In this document: positions 1 through 11,200 of the stretch, piece after piece
Position numbering within the stretch: the first letter of the stretch is position 1
Layout: each line of letters starts with the position of its first letter
Source of the DNA: Stomorhina lunata
Lineage: Eukaryota > Arthropoda > Insecta > Diptera > Rhiniidae
Direction of reading: 5' to 3'
NCBI GenBank assembly: GCA_933228675.1
Contig: OW121743.1
Location: 93,931,998-93,995,997 of the forward strand
DNA length: 64,000 bases
Position numbers and translations under genes: made by a program
The notes under the pieces: generated by a model
What the model saw: only the letters and a program-made list of their open reading frames with translations
What the model was told of the DNA's origin: nothing
Databases searched by the model: none

Positions 1-180
1 AGAGATGGCTTAACCAACCATCGAAACGCGTCGAGGAATTTGGTTTCTCCGCAAACATTTTTTGGCTTTTTATCAATAAATTGATCTGTTACATTAATAA
101 ATAAATGTAACAGGTTTGGGATCAAATGCAAATACACTTCTTTTTGAATAATATTTACATCCCGACTATTTTGTTATTTT
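1..180 (+). repeat. 'Arm' repeat, 3' part, leading into a 30-bp array
   Basis: It shares ACCAACCATCGAAACGCGTC and the hairpin at 87-112 with 43.69-43.85 kb (inverted) and 43.98-44.16 kb. It runs straight into a short tandem array. The window edge cuts it. Confidence 0.75.
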
Positions 181-285
181 TTGAAAAAAAATTTTCTATA
201 GAAAAATTTTTGATAAAAAATTTTCTATAAAAAAATTTTTGATAAAAAAATTTTCTATAGAAAAATGTTTGATAAAAAAATGCAC
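181..285. repeat. Short tandem array, ~30-bp monomers
   Basis: About three copies of TTTTCTATAGAAAAATTTTT plus GATAAAAAA follow the arm. The monomer is of the same type as the large arrays. Confidence 0.8.
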
Positions 286-324
286 TCTGTTTTTCTGTCA
301 AATGTGATGTTAAAGTTGATAAAA

Positions 325-425
325 AACAATGAAAAACACATAAACGCACAAACAAACATACATTTCATGAGCACGTATGTGTGGTATACTCCTTTTTTGA
401 TGGGACCTTTCAAAACGACCATATG
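325..425 (-). repeat. Interspersed repeat, inverted relative to 5415-5570
   Basis: Reverse-complemented, it shares GTGCTCATGAAATGTATG, TTTGTTTGTGC and an AGTATACC block with 5415-5570. The copies are diverged with indels. The family is not recognised. Confidence 0.55.
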
Positions 426-1274
426 AAAATCAATGTATGCCCATATAAATGAAGCCACTTATGTCTTTTAATCTGTTTGCGAAATTGCACGCATTTTAAT
501 TAATAGAGAATTATAAATGTAGTCTTATTTCCAGCTAGCTCGTCTGCTTTTCAGTAAACGTTAATGGCCCTGTCGCCCATCACCCTTACAAAGAGTGTTC
601 CGAATGAAATATGAATTTATTTTTTTAGTCAAAACCTATCCATAGTGCAATACATAAATGTTAATCCCGGTATGTCCTTCGAGCCCGGCACCCTTATGAT
701 GTAGAAAGAAAGACTCTTAAGCAGTAATGGCAACTTCACTATAAGAAAATATATTGATCCCTATTATTTCGGAAAGAATTTTGTACTTAAAAAAAAAAGT
801 TATTCATAAAAAGTATAACATTTTTCCCGAGAAATGAAAAAGTTCGGATAAAGAAAAACTCTAGTTAAGCAGAACCCGAAAGGCACAAATTCTTAAATTT
901 TTTTAGTTCTAGGAAATTTATTTTAAGCAGATATAAAAGTGTCAAATATGGATCGATCAAATCTCGCATTATTTTCTATTATAACGGACCAATACAGTCT
1001 AAACTCCGTCAAAAAGGGGAGTTAACCGAAATGATGGACCCTTTAATAGGTCCATCATTTCATCATAGGTCATATCATTTAATTCAATATTATTATCTTA
1101 ATTTTAAAAATTCAGCGTATGTTTGACCTTCAGTACAACACTTATTCTAAAAAAGCACCCTCAACAATTGCTTCAAATACTACCGACACCCTCAGTGATG
1201 TAGGGTATCATAAGGTCGTTCTTAACGGACAATAATAATATCTTACTTTTTTTTATTACAAAACAAATACTCAC
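426..1274. other. AT-rich non-coding DNA with one small hairpin
   Basis: No gene is seen. A perfect 12-bp inverted repeat (AAATGATGGACC, loop of 8) lies at 1029-1060. No continuation of the IR reading frame was recognised in 1000-1274. Confidence 0.5.
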
Positions 1275-2234
1275 TATTTTAAAAGCACCCGTTGCTGAAT
1301 TGTTATTAAAAACATCGCCACCTATAAATTCTGGAGGGTCATTGGATACAATCCTTATAGTAAAATTTAAAAATTTCGCAAGATCTCTTAAGATTTCTGC
1401 ATCATAACCCTTCATTTCCGTGCTATCACCCTTTTGAATTAAATCCATAAATGGTGGTCTATTCCACAACACAACCCTTAAGGGACATTTATGAAAATTC
1501 TTAGTTCTCTCGGGAAATAATTCGTGATAGTGAAGAATTTCGGGTACTCTTTCAAAATGTTGCAACAAAACCGGTTTAGTACAAGCACATTCCTCACTGC
1601 TATAGGGTACAAAAGTTATAAATGCATAGATTTCTGCATATACACCAAAATGACTAAATCCATAATATAAAAGCTAAAGAAATCTTTAAAGATTTTATGC
1701 ATTTCCATAAATGTTTCAGCAGACGATTTTTGATTTTTAAGTACAATAAAATATTTCATTGAAGTACTTTGTATGGCATTTTCCAGAAAAAGATATTCAT
1801 TGCGTATTCTGAAAGTAGAAAAAGAAAATTAAAAGCTTTAAGTAAAAAGCTTAAGTAAATTATTCATACTTAACATCATAGGCAGAACTGGTAAATAAAA
1901 CTTTAGCTTGTATATAAGATATTAATCGGAAGTCTGTGTATTTATCTAGAATTACCGGAACCTGGAAATTTTTATTTTTGCTTGTTACCTTATCCACTAT
2001 TTTGAGGGTAGATTTAAAATCTTCAGGGCCACTGATATTAAATACAAAAGCCACATTCATAGATCTGGGTCTGAAGATTTGGGTAAATATTGAAGACAGT
2101 GTTTCACCTATAAGATTTTCTTCCTCTGAGATAAAATTTGTTTCCTCTAAGATAAGATTTTCCTCTTCAGCTTAGACTTTTCCAGTGATCAGCAGAAGTG
2201 GTATGAGTAAATGTATTTTTTTAATAAACAACAT
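1275..2234 (-). pseudogene. Ionotropic receptor (IR) pseudogene, 5' part
   Basis: IRs are insect chemosensory channels related to glutamate receptors. Two exons can be joined: 1870-2234 and 1275-1808, with a 61-bp intron in phase (AA|A, lysine). The product starts with a signal peptide (MLFIKKIHLLIPLLLITG). It continues through an N-terminal domain (PYSSEECAC) into the start of the ligand-binding lobe (LRVVLWNRPPFMDL, GYDAEILRDLAKFLNFTI). Two lesions are visible: an in-frame TAA at 2172-2174 (residue 21), and a frameshift near 1625-1645, where YIMDLVILVYMQ leads out of frame and EIYAFITFVPYSSEEC resumes one frame over. The rest of the ligand-binding domain and the pore are not found to the left, so the copy is truncated or continues beyond the window. 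The subfamily is not assignable here. Confidence 0.75.
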
Positions 2235-3388
2235 TTTTGTGGTTTATTTAGCAGTTGAAAATTCTAGAGTGTTTCAAAGTTTTATTGCGAATAATTTTTT
2301 ACTGTTTTACTTTATTTTAATATTGATTTTGAAATGGGAAAAATATTGTTCTCGATACCTATTATATTTATGCTAATTATATATTGAAGTGGAAAAAATT
2401 GATCACATTATAAATAAAAGGTTTTGGTATATAATTTGTGTTTGATAGAATAGACAAATTTTTTTTTATAACATTTTATTACTTATTAAATTGAGCTTAG
2501 TCGATTTATAAAGTTAGGATTCTATTTTAAAACTATTTAAGAACAGAAGTAGAACCAATAAAAGATTCTTTTATAAAGCTCTGCCTATAAGTGAGTCTGA
2601 AGGATGTCAACGACATTTGTTAGTCTATAGTTGGTAATCATCAGGGTTTTTTATTTCCTGGACATTTTCATTATTCTTAATTTCCCGGGGTGCCGGGATT
2701 TCCTGTTTAATAGATTAACTTTATTAAGTATAAGATGCTTGAAATAAATGTGAATGATTCGAATGAGTTACTCGACTTCTCTTGCCTTACTTCCTGATCC
2801 AGGTTTTCTTTCAATTCTCAGGTCTTTCTTATAACCGTTTATGGCATTTAAAATAGTTCGAGGGTGAACTTAAAGTCCATGGTACATTTTCTTTTAAAGC
2901 TTTTATTCTATTTTCAAGCACTTTTTTTCGCAGTCTACTTTGAAGTTAATAATAATGAATTTTATATTAATAGACATATCTATAAAACCTAAGGTGATAT
3001 ATCACCGTTTTTTATACAAAAAATGTAGTTTAAATTTTTGTCAGTAATTTTTTTGAAAACAACTGAATATTCCGTTTTTAAAACTGAAAATGTAGTTTAA
3101 ATATTTGTCAGTTAAATTTAAATGAAATATTTATTGAATTTGAATGAAAAATCAGTTGACCGGTTTTTAAATGAATATTCATTCATTTCAAATTACATTT
3201 TAAGTTAATTTTACTTACATAATATTCTGAGTGTACAATAAATAATTTATGCATTATCCTATGGATAAGTTTTGGCTAAAATAGTAAATTCATATTTCAT
3301 TCGGAATACTCTATACAAAAGTGCCGGGCGACAGGGAAGAAAATGGGACTTTATATATAATTCTATAAGAAACTAGAATGAGTTACAG
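2235..3388. other. AT-rich DNA, nothing recognised
   Basis: No coding similarity or clear repeat is visible apart from short direct AAATGTAGTTTAAAT-like motifs near 3024 and 3090. Confidence 0.4.
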
Positions 3389-3474
3389 ACCATGCAATTT
3401 CGCAAATGTTAGGTGGACGTCTGTTTGAGTATGTTTTAATTCAAGACTGATGTGGCTCCATTTATATAGGAAAT
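3389..3474 (+). repeat. Direct repeat copy 1 (86 bp)
   Basis: The copy matches 4104-4189 with one difference (ACTGATG versus ACTAATG). The similarity resumes further on in both copies (AAGGCACTAG, then ATAAAACATCT and GCTATCTGG), so a unit of several hundred bases was duplicated in tandem. Confidence 0.85.
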
Positions 3475-3582
3475 ATCCTAAAGTATCCTAAGTTTAGCCT
3501 TTCATTACATGACACAACCTAAATAGAAGGCACTAGGATTGGCTGAAAGTTGAAATCAGGGACTTTTGTAGGAGACGAAGTA

Positions 3583-3973
3583 AAGGGTGGTTAAATTGTA
3601 AGGGCCGATGTTGAATGTGAACCACACCTAAACGCCAAGTTTTTTTCCGAATTTTTTTTGACATTTATCTATTTCAGACTTACTCAATTTGAACCATGGA
3701 GAGATACACAATCCAACAACGTGTTAAAGTTATCCAGACTTATTATAAAAATGGGCGTTCAAATCAAAATGCATATCGTGCACTTCGTGATTTTTTTGGT
3801 CAATTTGATCGTCCAAATGTGCGTACAATCGCAAAAATCGTGGAAAAATTCGAGCAATTCGGGTCTGTAGAAGATGTGAGAACACCAGTGCGTGCTCGTA
3901 CAGCTCATACTGCAGAAAATATTGCTGTGTTTTATTCAAAATCAACATCGGCCCTTGAAATTTAACCACCCGA
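3583..3973 (+). mobile_element. 391-bp TA-flanked DNA transposon derivative (mariner/Tc1-like)
   Basis: The ends GGTGGTTAAATT and its inverted partner define terminal inverted repeats of about 28 bp (26 of 28 match over the inner part), and TA dinucleotides flank both ends (3581-3582 and 3974-3975). A related unduplicated copy of the host repeat at about 4280-4310 lacks the insert, which supports the boundaries. The element encodes only the N-terminal DNA-binding part of a transposase. Confidence 0.75.
3696..3965 (+). CDS. Transposase N-terminal helix-turn-helix fragment (DUF4817-like)
   Basis: The 89-residue ORF begins MERYTIQQRVKVIQTYYKNG and continues YRALRDFFGQFDRP and KIVEKFEQFGSVEDV. 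This is the typical start of mariner-like transposases, where a helix-turn-helix binds the terminal repeat. It runs to about the GRPR-like linker region and then straight into the right terminal repeat, so the catalytic DDE/D domain is absent. The reading frame is intact over the whole binding domain. It could be a neutral remnant of an internal deletion, or it could still bind the ends of relatives; the sequence cannot decide. Confidence 0.6.
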   Translation: MERYTIQQRVKVIQTYYKNGRSNQNAYRALRDFFGQFDRPNVRTIAKIVEKFEQFGSVEDVRTPVRARTAHTAENIAVFYSKSTSALEI

Positions 3974-4103
3974 TAGATTAGTCTATAAAACATCTTCTCT
4001 GTACTTTCCCTTTCCTTTCGTATTGAAAGGGGCTATGTTAAGAAAACTTTGCTATCTGGTTGAAGTTGATATTGGCCAATTCAAGAGTGATCCTGAGGAT
4101 TAA

Positions 4104-4189
4104 ACCATGCAATTTCGCAAATGTTAGGTGGACGTCTGTTTGAGTATGTTTTAATTCAAGACTAATGTGGCTCCATTTATATAGGAAAT
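4104..4189 (+). repeat. Direct repeat copy 2 (86 bp)
   Basis: This is the partner of 3389-3474. The copy lacks the TA-flanked element and gives an approximate empty site (GACGAAGGAGATAGTCC). Confidence 0.85.
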
Positions 4190-4403
4190 GTTCTCAAAGA
4201 TAACTGTCGCAATCAAACGGGATGTATCCTTAGTTTTGCTTGTCATTACATGACTTAGTCTGATTAGAAGGCACTAGTATTGGCGACGAAGGAGATAGTC
4301 CATAAAACATCTCCCCTGTACCTTCCCTTTCGTATAGAAGGAGGTGCAAACTTGGCTATCTGGCTGAAGTCGATATTAGCCAACGCAAGAGTTATCCATA
4401 TAG

Positions 4404-4745
4404 TTTAAAGGTGGGCACACACTTCGTTCTTTTGAACAGTTTTAGTCGAACGGGTAAAACCGTACGGTTTGACACGCACACAGACTATCGTGTGTTTCTT
4501 TATCGCAATACTCAAAATAAAACAAAATAATGCATGCAAATGTATGTAAACACATAAATTAGCACTTTTTTACATTTTCAGTATTTTACACTGACAATTG
4601 CTGTCCTTTTTTAAAACAAACACGTGTGAAAACCGACGGTTAATTCAAGACGAGACAGATATTTTGCACGTTTCAAAAAACGTCGGTTTTTGCCCACTCA
4701 CTAGCAGTTTTAACCGAACAGTTTTAACCGTACGGTTTCAGCTAC
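4404..4745. repeat. Possible non-autonomous element with ACCGTACGGT palindromes
   Basis: Two copies of the palindrome ACCGTACGGT (4457-4470 and 4726-4737) sit in similar contexts (CAGTTTTA..CGAAC) near each end of an otherwise unremarkable 340-bp stretch. Repeated subterminal motifs are common in hAT MITEs, but no convincing target duplication was found. Confidence 0.3.
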
Positions 4746-5414
4746 AGTACGATTTTTTTCTATATTCGGTTTAAATTTGAATATATTATCTACCATACAC
4801 AATATCTTCACTCAAAACAAAACAGAAAAAAAAAATAATAATTTACATAATACTAAATTTTTGGATTATGACGATCTTGCAGCAAATGAGCAATATGTAC
4901 ATTTTAATTAGTAAATTTTCATATAACATTGACTCCTATTAAAATTTTAATTTATCGTCGAAATTAATTTAAGTAATTGTTATGTAATATAACTTATGTC
5001 ATCATAGGAAAGTGATATAAGTAAATTTTACAATTTTATATCTTTTTAGGTTATAAAAAAATTCAGTATCTCTTTTAAAAACTATTTCAATTTTATTACC
5101 CGAATTGATCATTGATATTAATTTGTTATTGTTAAATTTGATTAGTATTTTTATATAACACTAAAAGCATTTTACGAGGTAAAAACAAATTTAAATATTT
5201 TGTTTCTAACTTCAGCAAAATGATTAACTATCATCAGATTTATGAGCGTTTTTTTGAATATCAGGGTATTCAAGTAACTGTTAGAAGAATGAAAGTAAAT
5301 TTTAAATAGATTTTAAAGAATTTTAAGGCTGTTTTCTTTTCTTATACTAGAAAAGTTATTGGTTAATCTTGTTGAAACTATTTCAAACCTTTACCTTAGG
5401 TACATTGATTTACC
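4746..5414. other. AT-rich DNA, nothing recognised
   Basis: No gene or repeat supported. Confidence 0.4.
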
Positions 5415-5570
5415 GTATGGTCCATTTGAAAAGTCCCATAAAAAAGAGAGTATACCGCTTTTTGTCTAATTCGAAAACAACTAATGGAGACGATTATCCA
5501 ATGAAAGAAATCTAAGCACACACATGTGCTCATGAAATGTATGTTTGTTTGTGCATTTATTTCTTTTTTT
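5415..5570 (+). repeat. Interspersed repeat, partner of 325-425
   Basis: It carries the same blocks (AAAAGTCCCAT, AGTATACC, GTGCTCATGAAATGTATG) as the reverse complement of 325-425. Confidence 0.55.
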
Positions 5571-5607
5571 TGTTTACTATCCACTTTATTAAAAATATTT
5601 TATTTAA

Positions 5608-5801
5608 CCCTTAACAGACATGGGGACTAAAATGACCCAAAATTTTTTTTAGAAAATTTAAATGTTTGGTTTATTGTAGTGACCAATTTTATTAAATCTG
5701 TTGTCATCACTTAAGCTGTAACACAATTTTGGGGGTTTCCCTTCATAAATTTTCGAAAAAAAAAAAATTTGGGTCATTTTAGTCCCCATGTCTGTTAAGG
5801 G
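5608..5801. mobile_element. piggyBac-type MITE, 194 bp
   Basis: It is flanked on both sides by TTAA (5604-5607 and 5802-5805) and begins CCCTTAACAG. The terminal inverted repeats match perfectly for about 33 bp (through GGGGACTAAAATGACCC) and then continue into poly-T/poly-A. TTAA duplications with CCC ends are the signature of piggyBac elements. There is no coding capacity. Confidence 0.8.
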
Positions 5802-6179
5802 TTAAATAAAATATTTAATAAAACAATATAACCATTCTTAAAAATAACTATTTCTTTTATCAATTTTGAATCGAAATTCGCCACTAAATTTATAACATTT
5901 CGTATTTTGCCACTAAAAAACCAAATTTTGTCGTTTGACACCGATGAAAAAAGGGTTAAGCTTACCCAATATCAAAGAAAGTGAACATTCCTCAATGACT
6001 AGGCAAAAAACTTCAGTATTAACTTAATCAAATATTAAACCGAACTTTTTTTGGATTTTATTACCACATCTGTCTATTTTAACATGCCGATCAAAAATTT
6101 TGAAATTTTGAATATTTTTTTAACAAAATTTTCTAAAACTTAAAAAGTGAGTTTTGAAACGGTCCTTAAAAAACAGTAC

Positions 6180-6545
6180 AATTTTTCAGTATAAAAAAAC
6201 TATGTACATTTAATTATATCTTAATAATTTCAAACTATTTAGTACTTATAAGTCTTTAGATGATAAGGAAAGTCTTACTTTGTAATTTCTGTACTCTAAA
6301 GATAATTTTTTTTGCTGCATATCCTTAGGCGTGTTGAAAATTACACGAATTTTCTGGGGCAAATTGCAATAACTTAAAAACTACTGCATGGATTTTTTGT
6401 TTTTATAACTCTGATGAAAGCTGATTTAGTTGTTTTCTACACCCAATTATTTATTTTGCCAAAAACATATCTTTATTGGTTGAAATTTACCAAAAAGGCT
6501 CATTTTTCCCCATACAAATGGGTCCTAGAAATAAATGTCCTGTGC
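6180..6545 (+). repeat. 366-bp direct repeat copy 1
   Basis: It is nearly identical to 6900-7273 (shared CTTAGGCGTGTTGAAAATTA, GAAAGCTGATTTAGTTG). The two copies flank an array fragment. Confidence 0.9.
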
Positions 6546-6899
6546 TATACAAAATTTATCGCTATAAAAATTCTTCTATAAAAATGTTTTACTATAAAAA
6601 TATTTCCATAAAAACTTTTTACTATTAAAATATTTTTTCACTATAAAAAAAAATTTTCTATAAAAATTTTTCTATAGAAAATTATTAATATTTTTTATAT
6701 AAACGTTTTTCTATGGAAATATTTTCACTATAAAAAATTTTATATAGAAAATTTTTCACTATAAAAATTTTTGTGTTGAAAACTTTTAACTATAAAAATT
6801 TTTTTAGGAAAAATTTTTCTCTTTAAAAATATTAATAAATATTAATTTATTTCTATAGAAAATTTTTTACTTTAAATATCTTTCTATAGAAAATGTATC
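6546..6899. repeat. Tandem-array fragment between direct repeats
   Basis: AT-rich CTATAAAAATTTTTC-type monomers. The whole stretch aligns colinearly with 9393-9740 (both start TATACAAAATTTATCGCT), so it is a copy of the edge of the 9.1-11.2 kb array. Confidence 0.85.
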
Positions 6900-7273
6900 A
6901 ATTTTTAAGTATAAAAAAAGCTATGTAAATTTAATTATATTTTAAAAGATTTAACTATTTAGTACTTATAAGTCTTTAGATGATAAGGAAAGTCTTACTT
7001 TGTAATTTCTGTACTCTAAAGATAATTTTTTTTGCTGCATATCCTTAGGCGTGTTGAAAATTACACGAATTTTCTGGGGCAAATTGCAATAACTTAATAA
7101 CTACTGCATGGATTTTTTGTTTTTATAACTCTGATGAAAGCTGATTTAGTTGTTTTCTACACCCAATTATTAATTTTGCCAAAAACATACCTTTATTGGT
7201 TGAAATTTACCAACAACCGAAAAAAGGCCATTTTCCCCCATACAAATGGGTCCTAGAAATAAATGTCCTGTGC
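6900..7273 (+). repeat. 366-bp direct repeat copy 2
   Basis: Partner of 6180-6545, with few substitutions and small indels near its start. Confidence 0.9.
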
Positions 7274-7920
7274 GCCACCTCAGAACATTGACCTAGGAAG
7301 ACACAAGTTTTTTTCTGAGCTTCTTCAATAAAAGTTATTTTTGGCTCCACCCTACTGTGTAAGCCTTTTATCAAAGTACAGGACGTAACTTTAAAGATAA
7401 CTTGATGAAATTTGGCATAGAGTCATATTTCGGTCCAAGGACCCTGTACTTTTTTGGCCAAAATTGATTAGTATTTTGGGTACCTCCAATAGGGATGCCA
7501 TCCCGAAATATTGTTTTTAGCCCTTTACGTCCACAAATTTAATTGTATTTTAATAATATTCATCACAAATATTGCTTATAATAGCCGAAATCAGGAAAAG
7601 GCCCATATTTGACCATACCTCCTATACAAGACCCATTCTAAAAAGTATTTCATATGCCAGAAAAGCACAAAAATGCTTATAAATCTAAAGATATTCGCCT
7701 TTTATTACTAAAACTTTGCACATATAAATGCAATTTTGTAACAATCGATCCATACTTAACCTTAGCTCCCATATCAGCCCCTCGGCCAAAAATGACAAAT
7801 TTATTTAAATTTCAATATTTTTAAATTGTTGGCCCATATTTGATTTTAGTAGTGAAGGTCCATATTTGATCTTAGTAGTGAAGGGTATATTATAGTCGAC
7901 TATAGCTTTTCTTATTTCTT
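7274..7920. repeat. Degenerate interspersed repeat of the 'TCCCATAT / GGGTATATTATAG' family
   Basis: It contains GATGAAATTTGGCATAG, CTTAGCTCCCATATCAG and ends GTGAAGGGTATATTATAG. I recognise these as phrases of a non-coding repeat that is widespread in calyptrate flies. Related pieces lie near 25.87, 37.63, 42.56, 44.80 and 49.59 kb. Confidence 0.5.
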
Positions 7921-9149
7921 TTATTTTAAATTGATTAGGAATCTTAATTTCAATTGCCACATATTCTACATATTACTGTGAAATAATACATCATTTATAA
8001 TAATTTATTTATACTTACCACCTTTTTTTAATTTCAATGCATAAATCCATAACAATATCCTTAAATTAAAATCTACAATTAAGTAGACTTTTCACTTATT
8101 TCCCACATATTCTTTGCACAAACAACAAGACTGTCATAAATATATTATTATACCAATTGTCAGTCTTTTAATCAAATTTAAATAAGTAAAACACATTTAA
8201 TTATGTAAAAAAGCGACATGAATAAATTTCAATTCAATTTTTCTGTGTGAAGTTCATTATCATGGAATATTTTACTGTTTGTTTCGTTTCGAATTTTTTG
8301 TATATATTTTTTTCCCGAGGTTTATAAATGGTTCACCATTCATGCGATAATTTAATTCATTTATTTATTTTATACTCATTTTTAATACCAACATCATTAT
8401 TATTTCATTTTGTATTCATCCGGTATTAATAAGATTTTTTTAATTTTTTTGAATTTTCTTTTTTCCTTTCCTTTAGTCTGTCTATCTTCTTGTGATATTA
8501 CAACTGAACATATGCGACTTTCTTCAGGGTCCTTGGTTGAATACAAAACTTCTTAACGCTTTTTTTTTTGCAGATTTTTTTTTTGTTTGTTTGTATTTTT
8601 ATAATTTGACAAAGTTTATCTTTTGCTTTAGCTATAAGTATCAAGTAAAATGATTGAAGTAAAGAAAGTGTAGTATATACAAATGATAAACAAAATTAAA
8701 AAGTATGTATCAAATTATATACTTTTATTCATATGTCTGTGTTTGCTTTTATATTAAGCAAAAACCTCCACATTGTCACCATTTAATTAGTATTCATTAT
8801 TAGTCTTTTGGATATTGTACGCAAAAGTTCACCCAGCAGATGAGTTGGAAGTGTAAAAGCAAAAATGTAGCTACAAATGTACGAAAATCGTGTCAAAAAT
8901 CCTTTTTTTTATCAATTTAAAATTGCTAATGAAAATGGCATCATTTCTTTAAACCCCCCACAAACACAAATGAAATCTTGCTAGGAATAAACATGTGTAT
9001 TTGAATATCCTTTCCACGATATATACAACATACGTTTATGTAGGCATATTTTAAAACATATGTACGTGCACCAGACCGGTTTGATTCCTATATTAAAGAA
9101 AATCCAGTTTAAAATTACCCCTTTAAAAATTAAAATAATATTTTTACTT
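7921..9149. other. AT-rich DNA, nothing recognised
   Basis: No gene, tRNA or convincing repeat seen. Confidence 0.4.
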
Positions 9150-11200
9150 CAAAAAATTCAAATGCTTCTTTCATAGAAAATTTTTGTCAAACAAATTTTT
9201 TCTAAAAAATAATAATTTAGAAAAAAACTTTTTGTAGAAAATTTTTTACTACAAAAATTCTAATTTATAATTCTAAAATATTCTTAACAACTAAAATATT
9301 TCTATAGAAAATTTTTTGCTATTTATCTACAAAAAATCTTTTAATTTAAAAATTTTTCTATAATTTTTTTTTTAAACATATAAGAATTATAATATACAAA
9401 ATTTATCGCTACAAAAATTCTTCTATAAAAATGTTTTACTATAAAAATATTTCCATAAAAATTTTTTACTATTAAAATATTTTTTCACTACAAAAAAAAA
9501 TTTTCTATAAAAAATTTTTCACTACAAAAATGTTTCTATAGAAAATTATTAATATTTTTTATATAAACATTTTTCTACGGAAATTTTTTCACTATAAAAA
9601 ATTTTCTATAGAAAACTTTTCACTATAAAAATTTTTGTATTTTCTATTTTTCTATTTAAAAATATTAAAAAATATTAATTTATTTCTATAGAAAATTTTT
9701 TACTTTAAATATCTTTCTATAGAAAATGTATCACTATAAAAATTCTTCTATAAAAAAATTTCAATATAAAAATTTTCCTGTAGACGTTTTTTCTGTAACA
9801 GATTTTTTCGCTATAAAAATTTTACTGTAGAAACAATATAAAAAATTTCTTTAGAAAACTTTTCACTATTGAAATTTTTCTATAGAATATTTTTCACTAT
9901 AAAACTTTTTCTATAGAAAATTTTTCACTATAAAAAAATTTCACTATACGACTTTTTTACAAAATAAATTTTTCTATAGAAAATTTTTCACTATAAAAAT
10001 TTTGCTATAAACAATTTTCACTATAAACATTTTTCAATAGAAAGTTTTTTACAATAAAAATTTTTCTAAAGAAAATTTTTCTCTATGAATTTATTTATAT
10101 AGATCTTTTTCACAATAAACATTTTTCTATACTAAATTTCTCAAAATATAAATTTTTCGATAGGAAATTTTTGTACTATAAAATTTTTTTATAGAAAATT
10201 TTTCACTTTAAAAAATTCAAAAGAAAATTTTTGGCTATAAAAATTTTTCTATAGAAAATTAATCACTAAAAAAATTTTTCTATAAAAAAAATTTCACTAT
10301 AGAAATTCTTTTATAGAAAATGTTTTACATTTTTCTTTAGAAAATGTTTTACTACAAAAATGTTCCTATAGAAAATTTTTCATTATAAAAGTTTTTCATT
10401 ATAAAAATTTTTCTATAAAAAAATTTCCCTATAAAATTTTTTCTATAAAAAAATGTTCACTATAAAAATTTTTCTATAAAAAAATGTTCACTATAAAAAT
10501 TTTCTATTGAAAATTTTGACTACAAAAATGTTTATATAGAAAATATTTTCACTATAAAAAGTTTCCTAAAGAAATACTTTTCACTGTAAAATTGTTCCTA
10601 TAGAAAATTCACTATAAAATTTTTCTACAGAAAATTTTTCACTAAAAAATTTTTGTAAGTAAAATTTTTCATAATAAAATATTTTGGAATGAAAACTTTT
10701 CACTATAAAAAATTTTGCAAAAAAGATTTTTTACTATAAAAATTTTTCAAAGAAAATTTTTCACTATACAAAATTTTTTAAAGAAAATTTTCCACTATTA
10801 AAAATTTTGTGAAGTTTTCACTATTAAAAATTTTTCTAAAGTCAATTTTTCCCTTTAAAAATTTGTCTATACAAGATTTTTCACTATAAAAAATTGTCTA
10901 TACAAGATTTTTCACTATAAAAAGTTTTCTATAGAAAATTTACATATACAATTTTTTCCCTATAATTTTTTTTTCTATAGAAAAACTTTCACTATAAATA
11001 TTTTTCTAAAGAAAATTTTACACTATAAAAATTTTTCTAGAGAAAATTTTTCACCATAAAAATTTTTATATAGAAAATTGTTCACTATAAAAATTTTTCT
11101 ATAGAAAATTTTTTACTATTAAAATTTTTGTGTAGAAAATTTTTCACTGTAAAAATTTTAATTTTAAAAATTTTTGGCTTTAAAAGTTTTACGATATGGA
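9150..11200. repeat. Diverged tandem array, ~31-bp monomers (CACTATAAAAATTTTTC type)
   Basis: Monomers alternate CTATAGAAAATTTTTCAC and TATAAAAATTTTT with many substitutions and length changes, so this looks like an old array. It lies downstream of Mco1. Confidence 0.9.
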
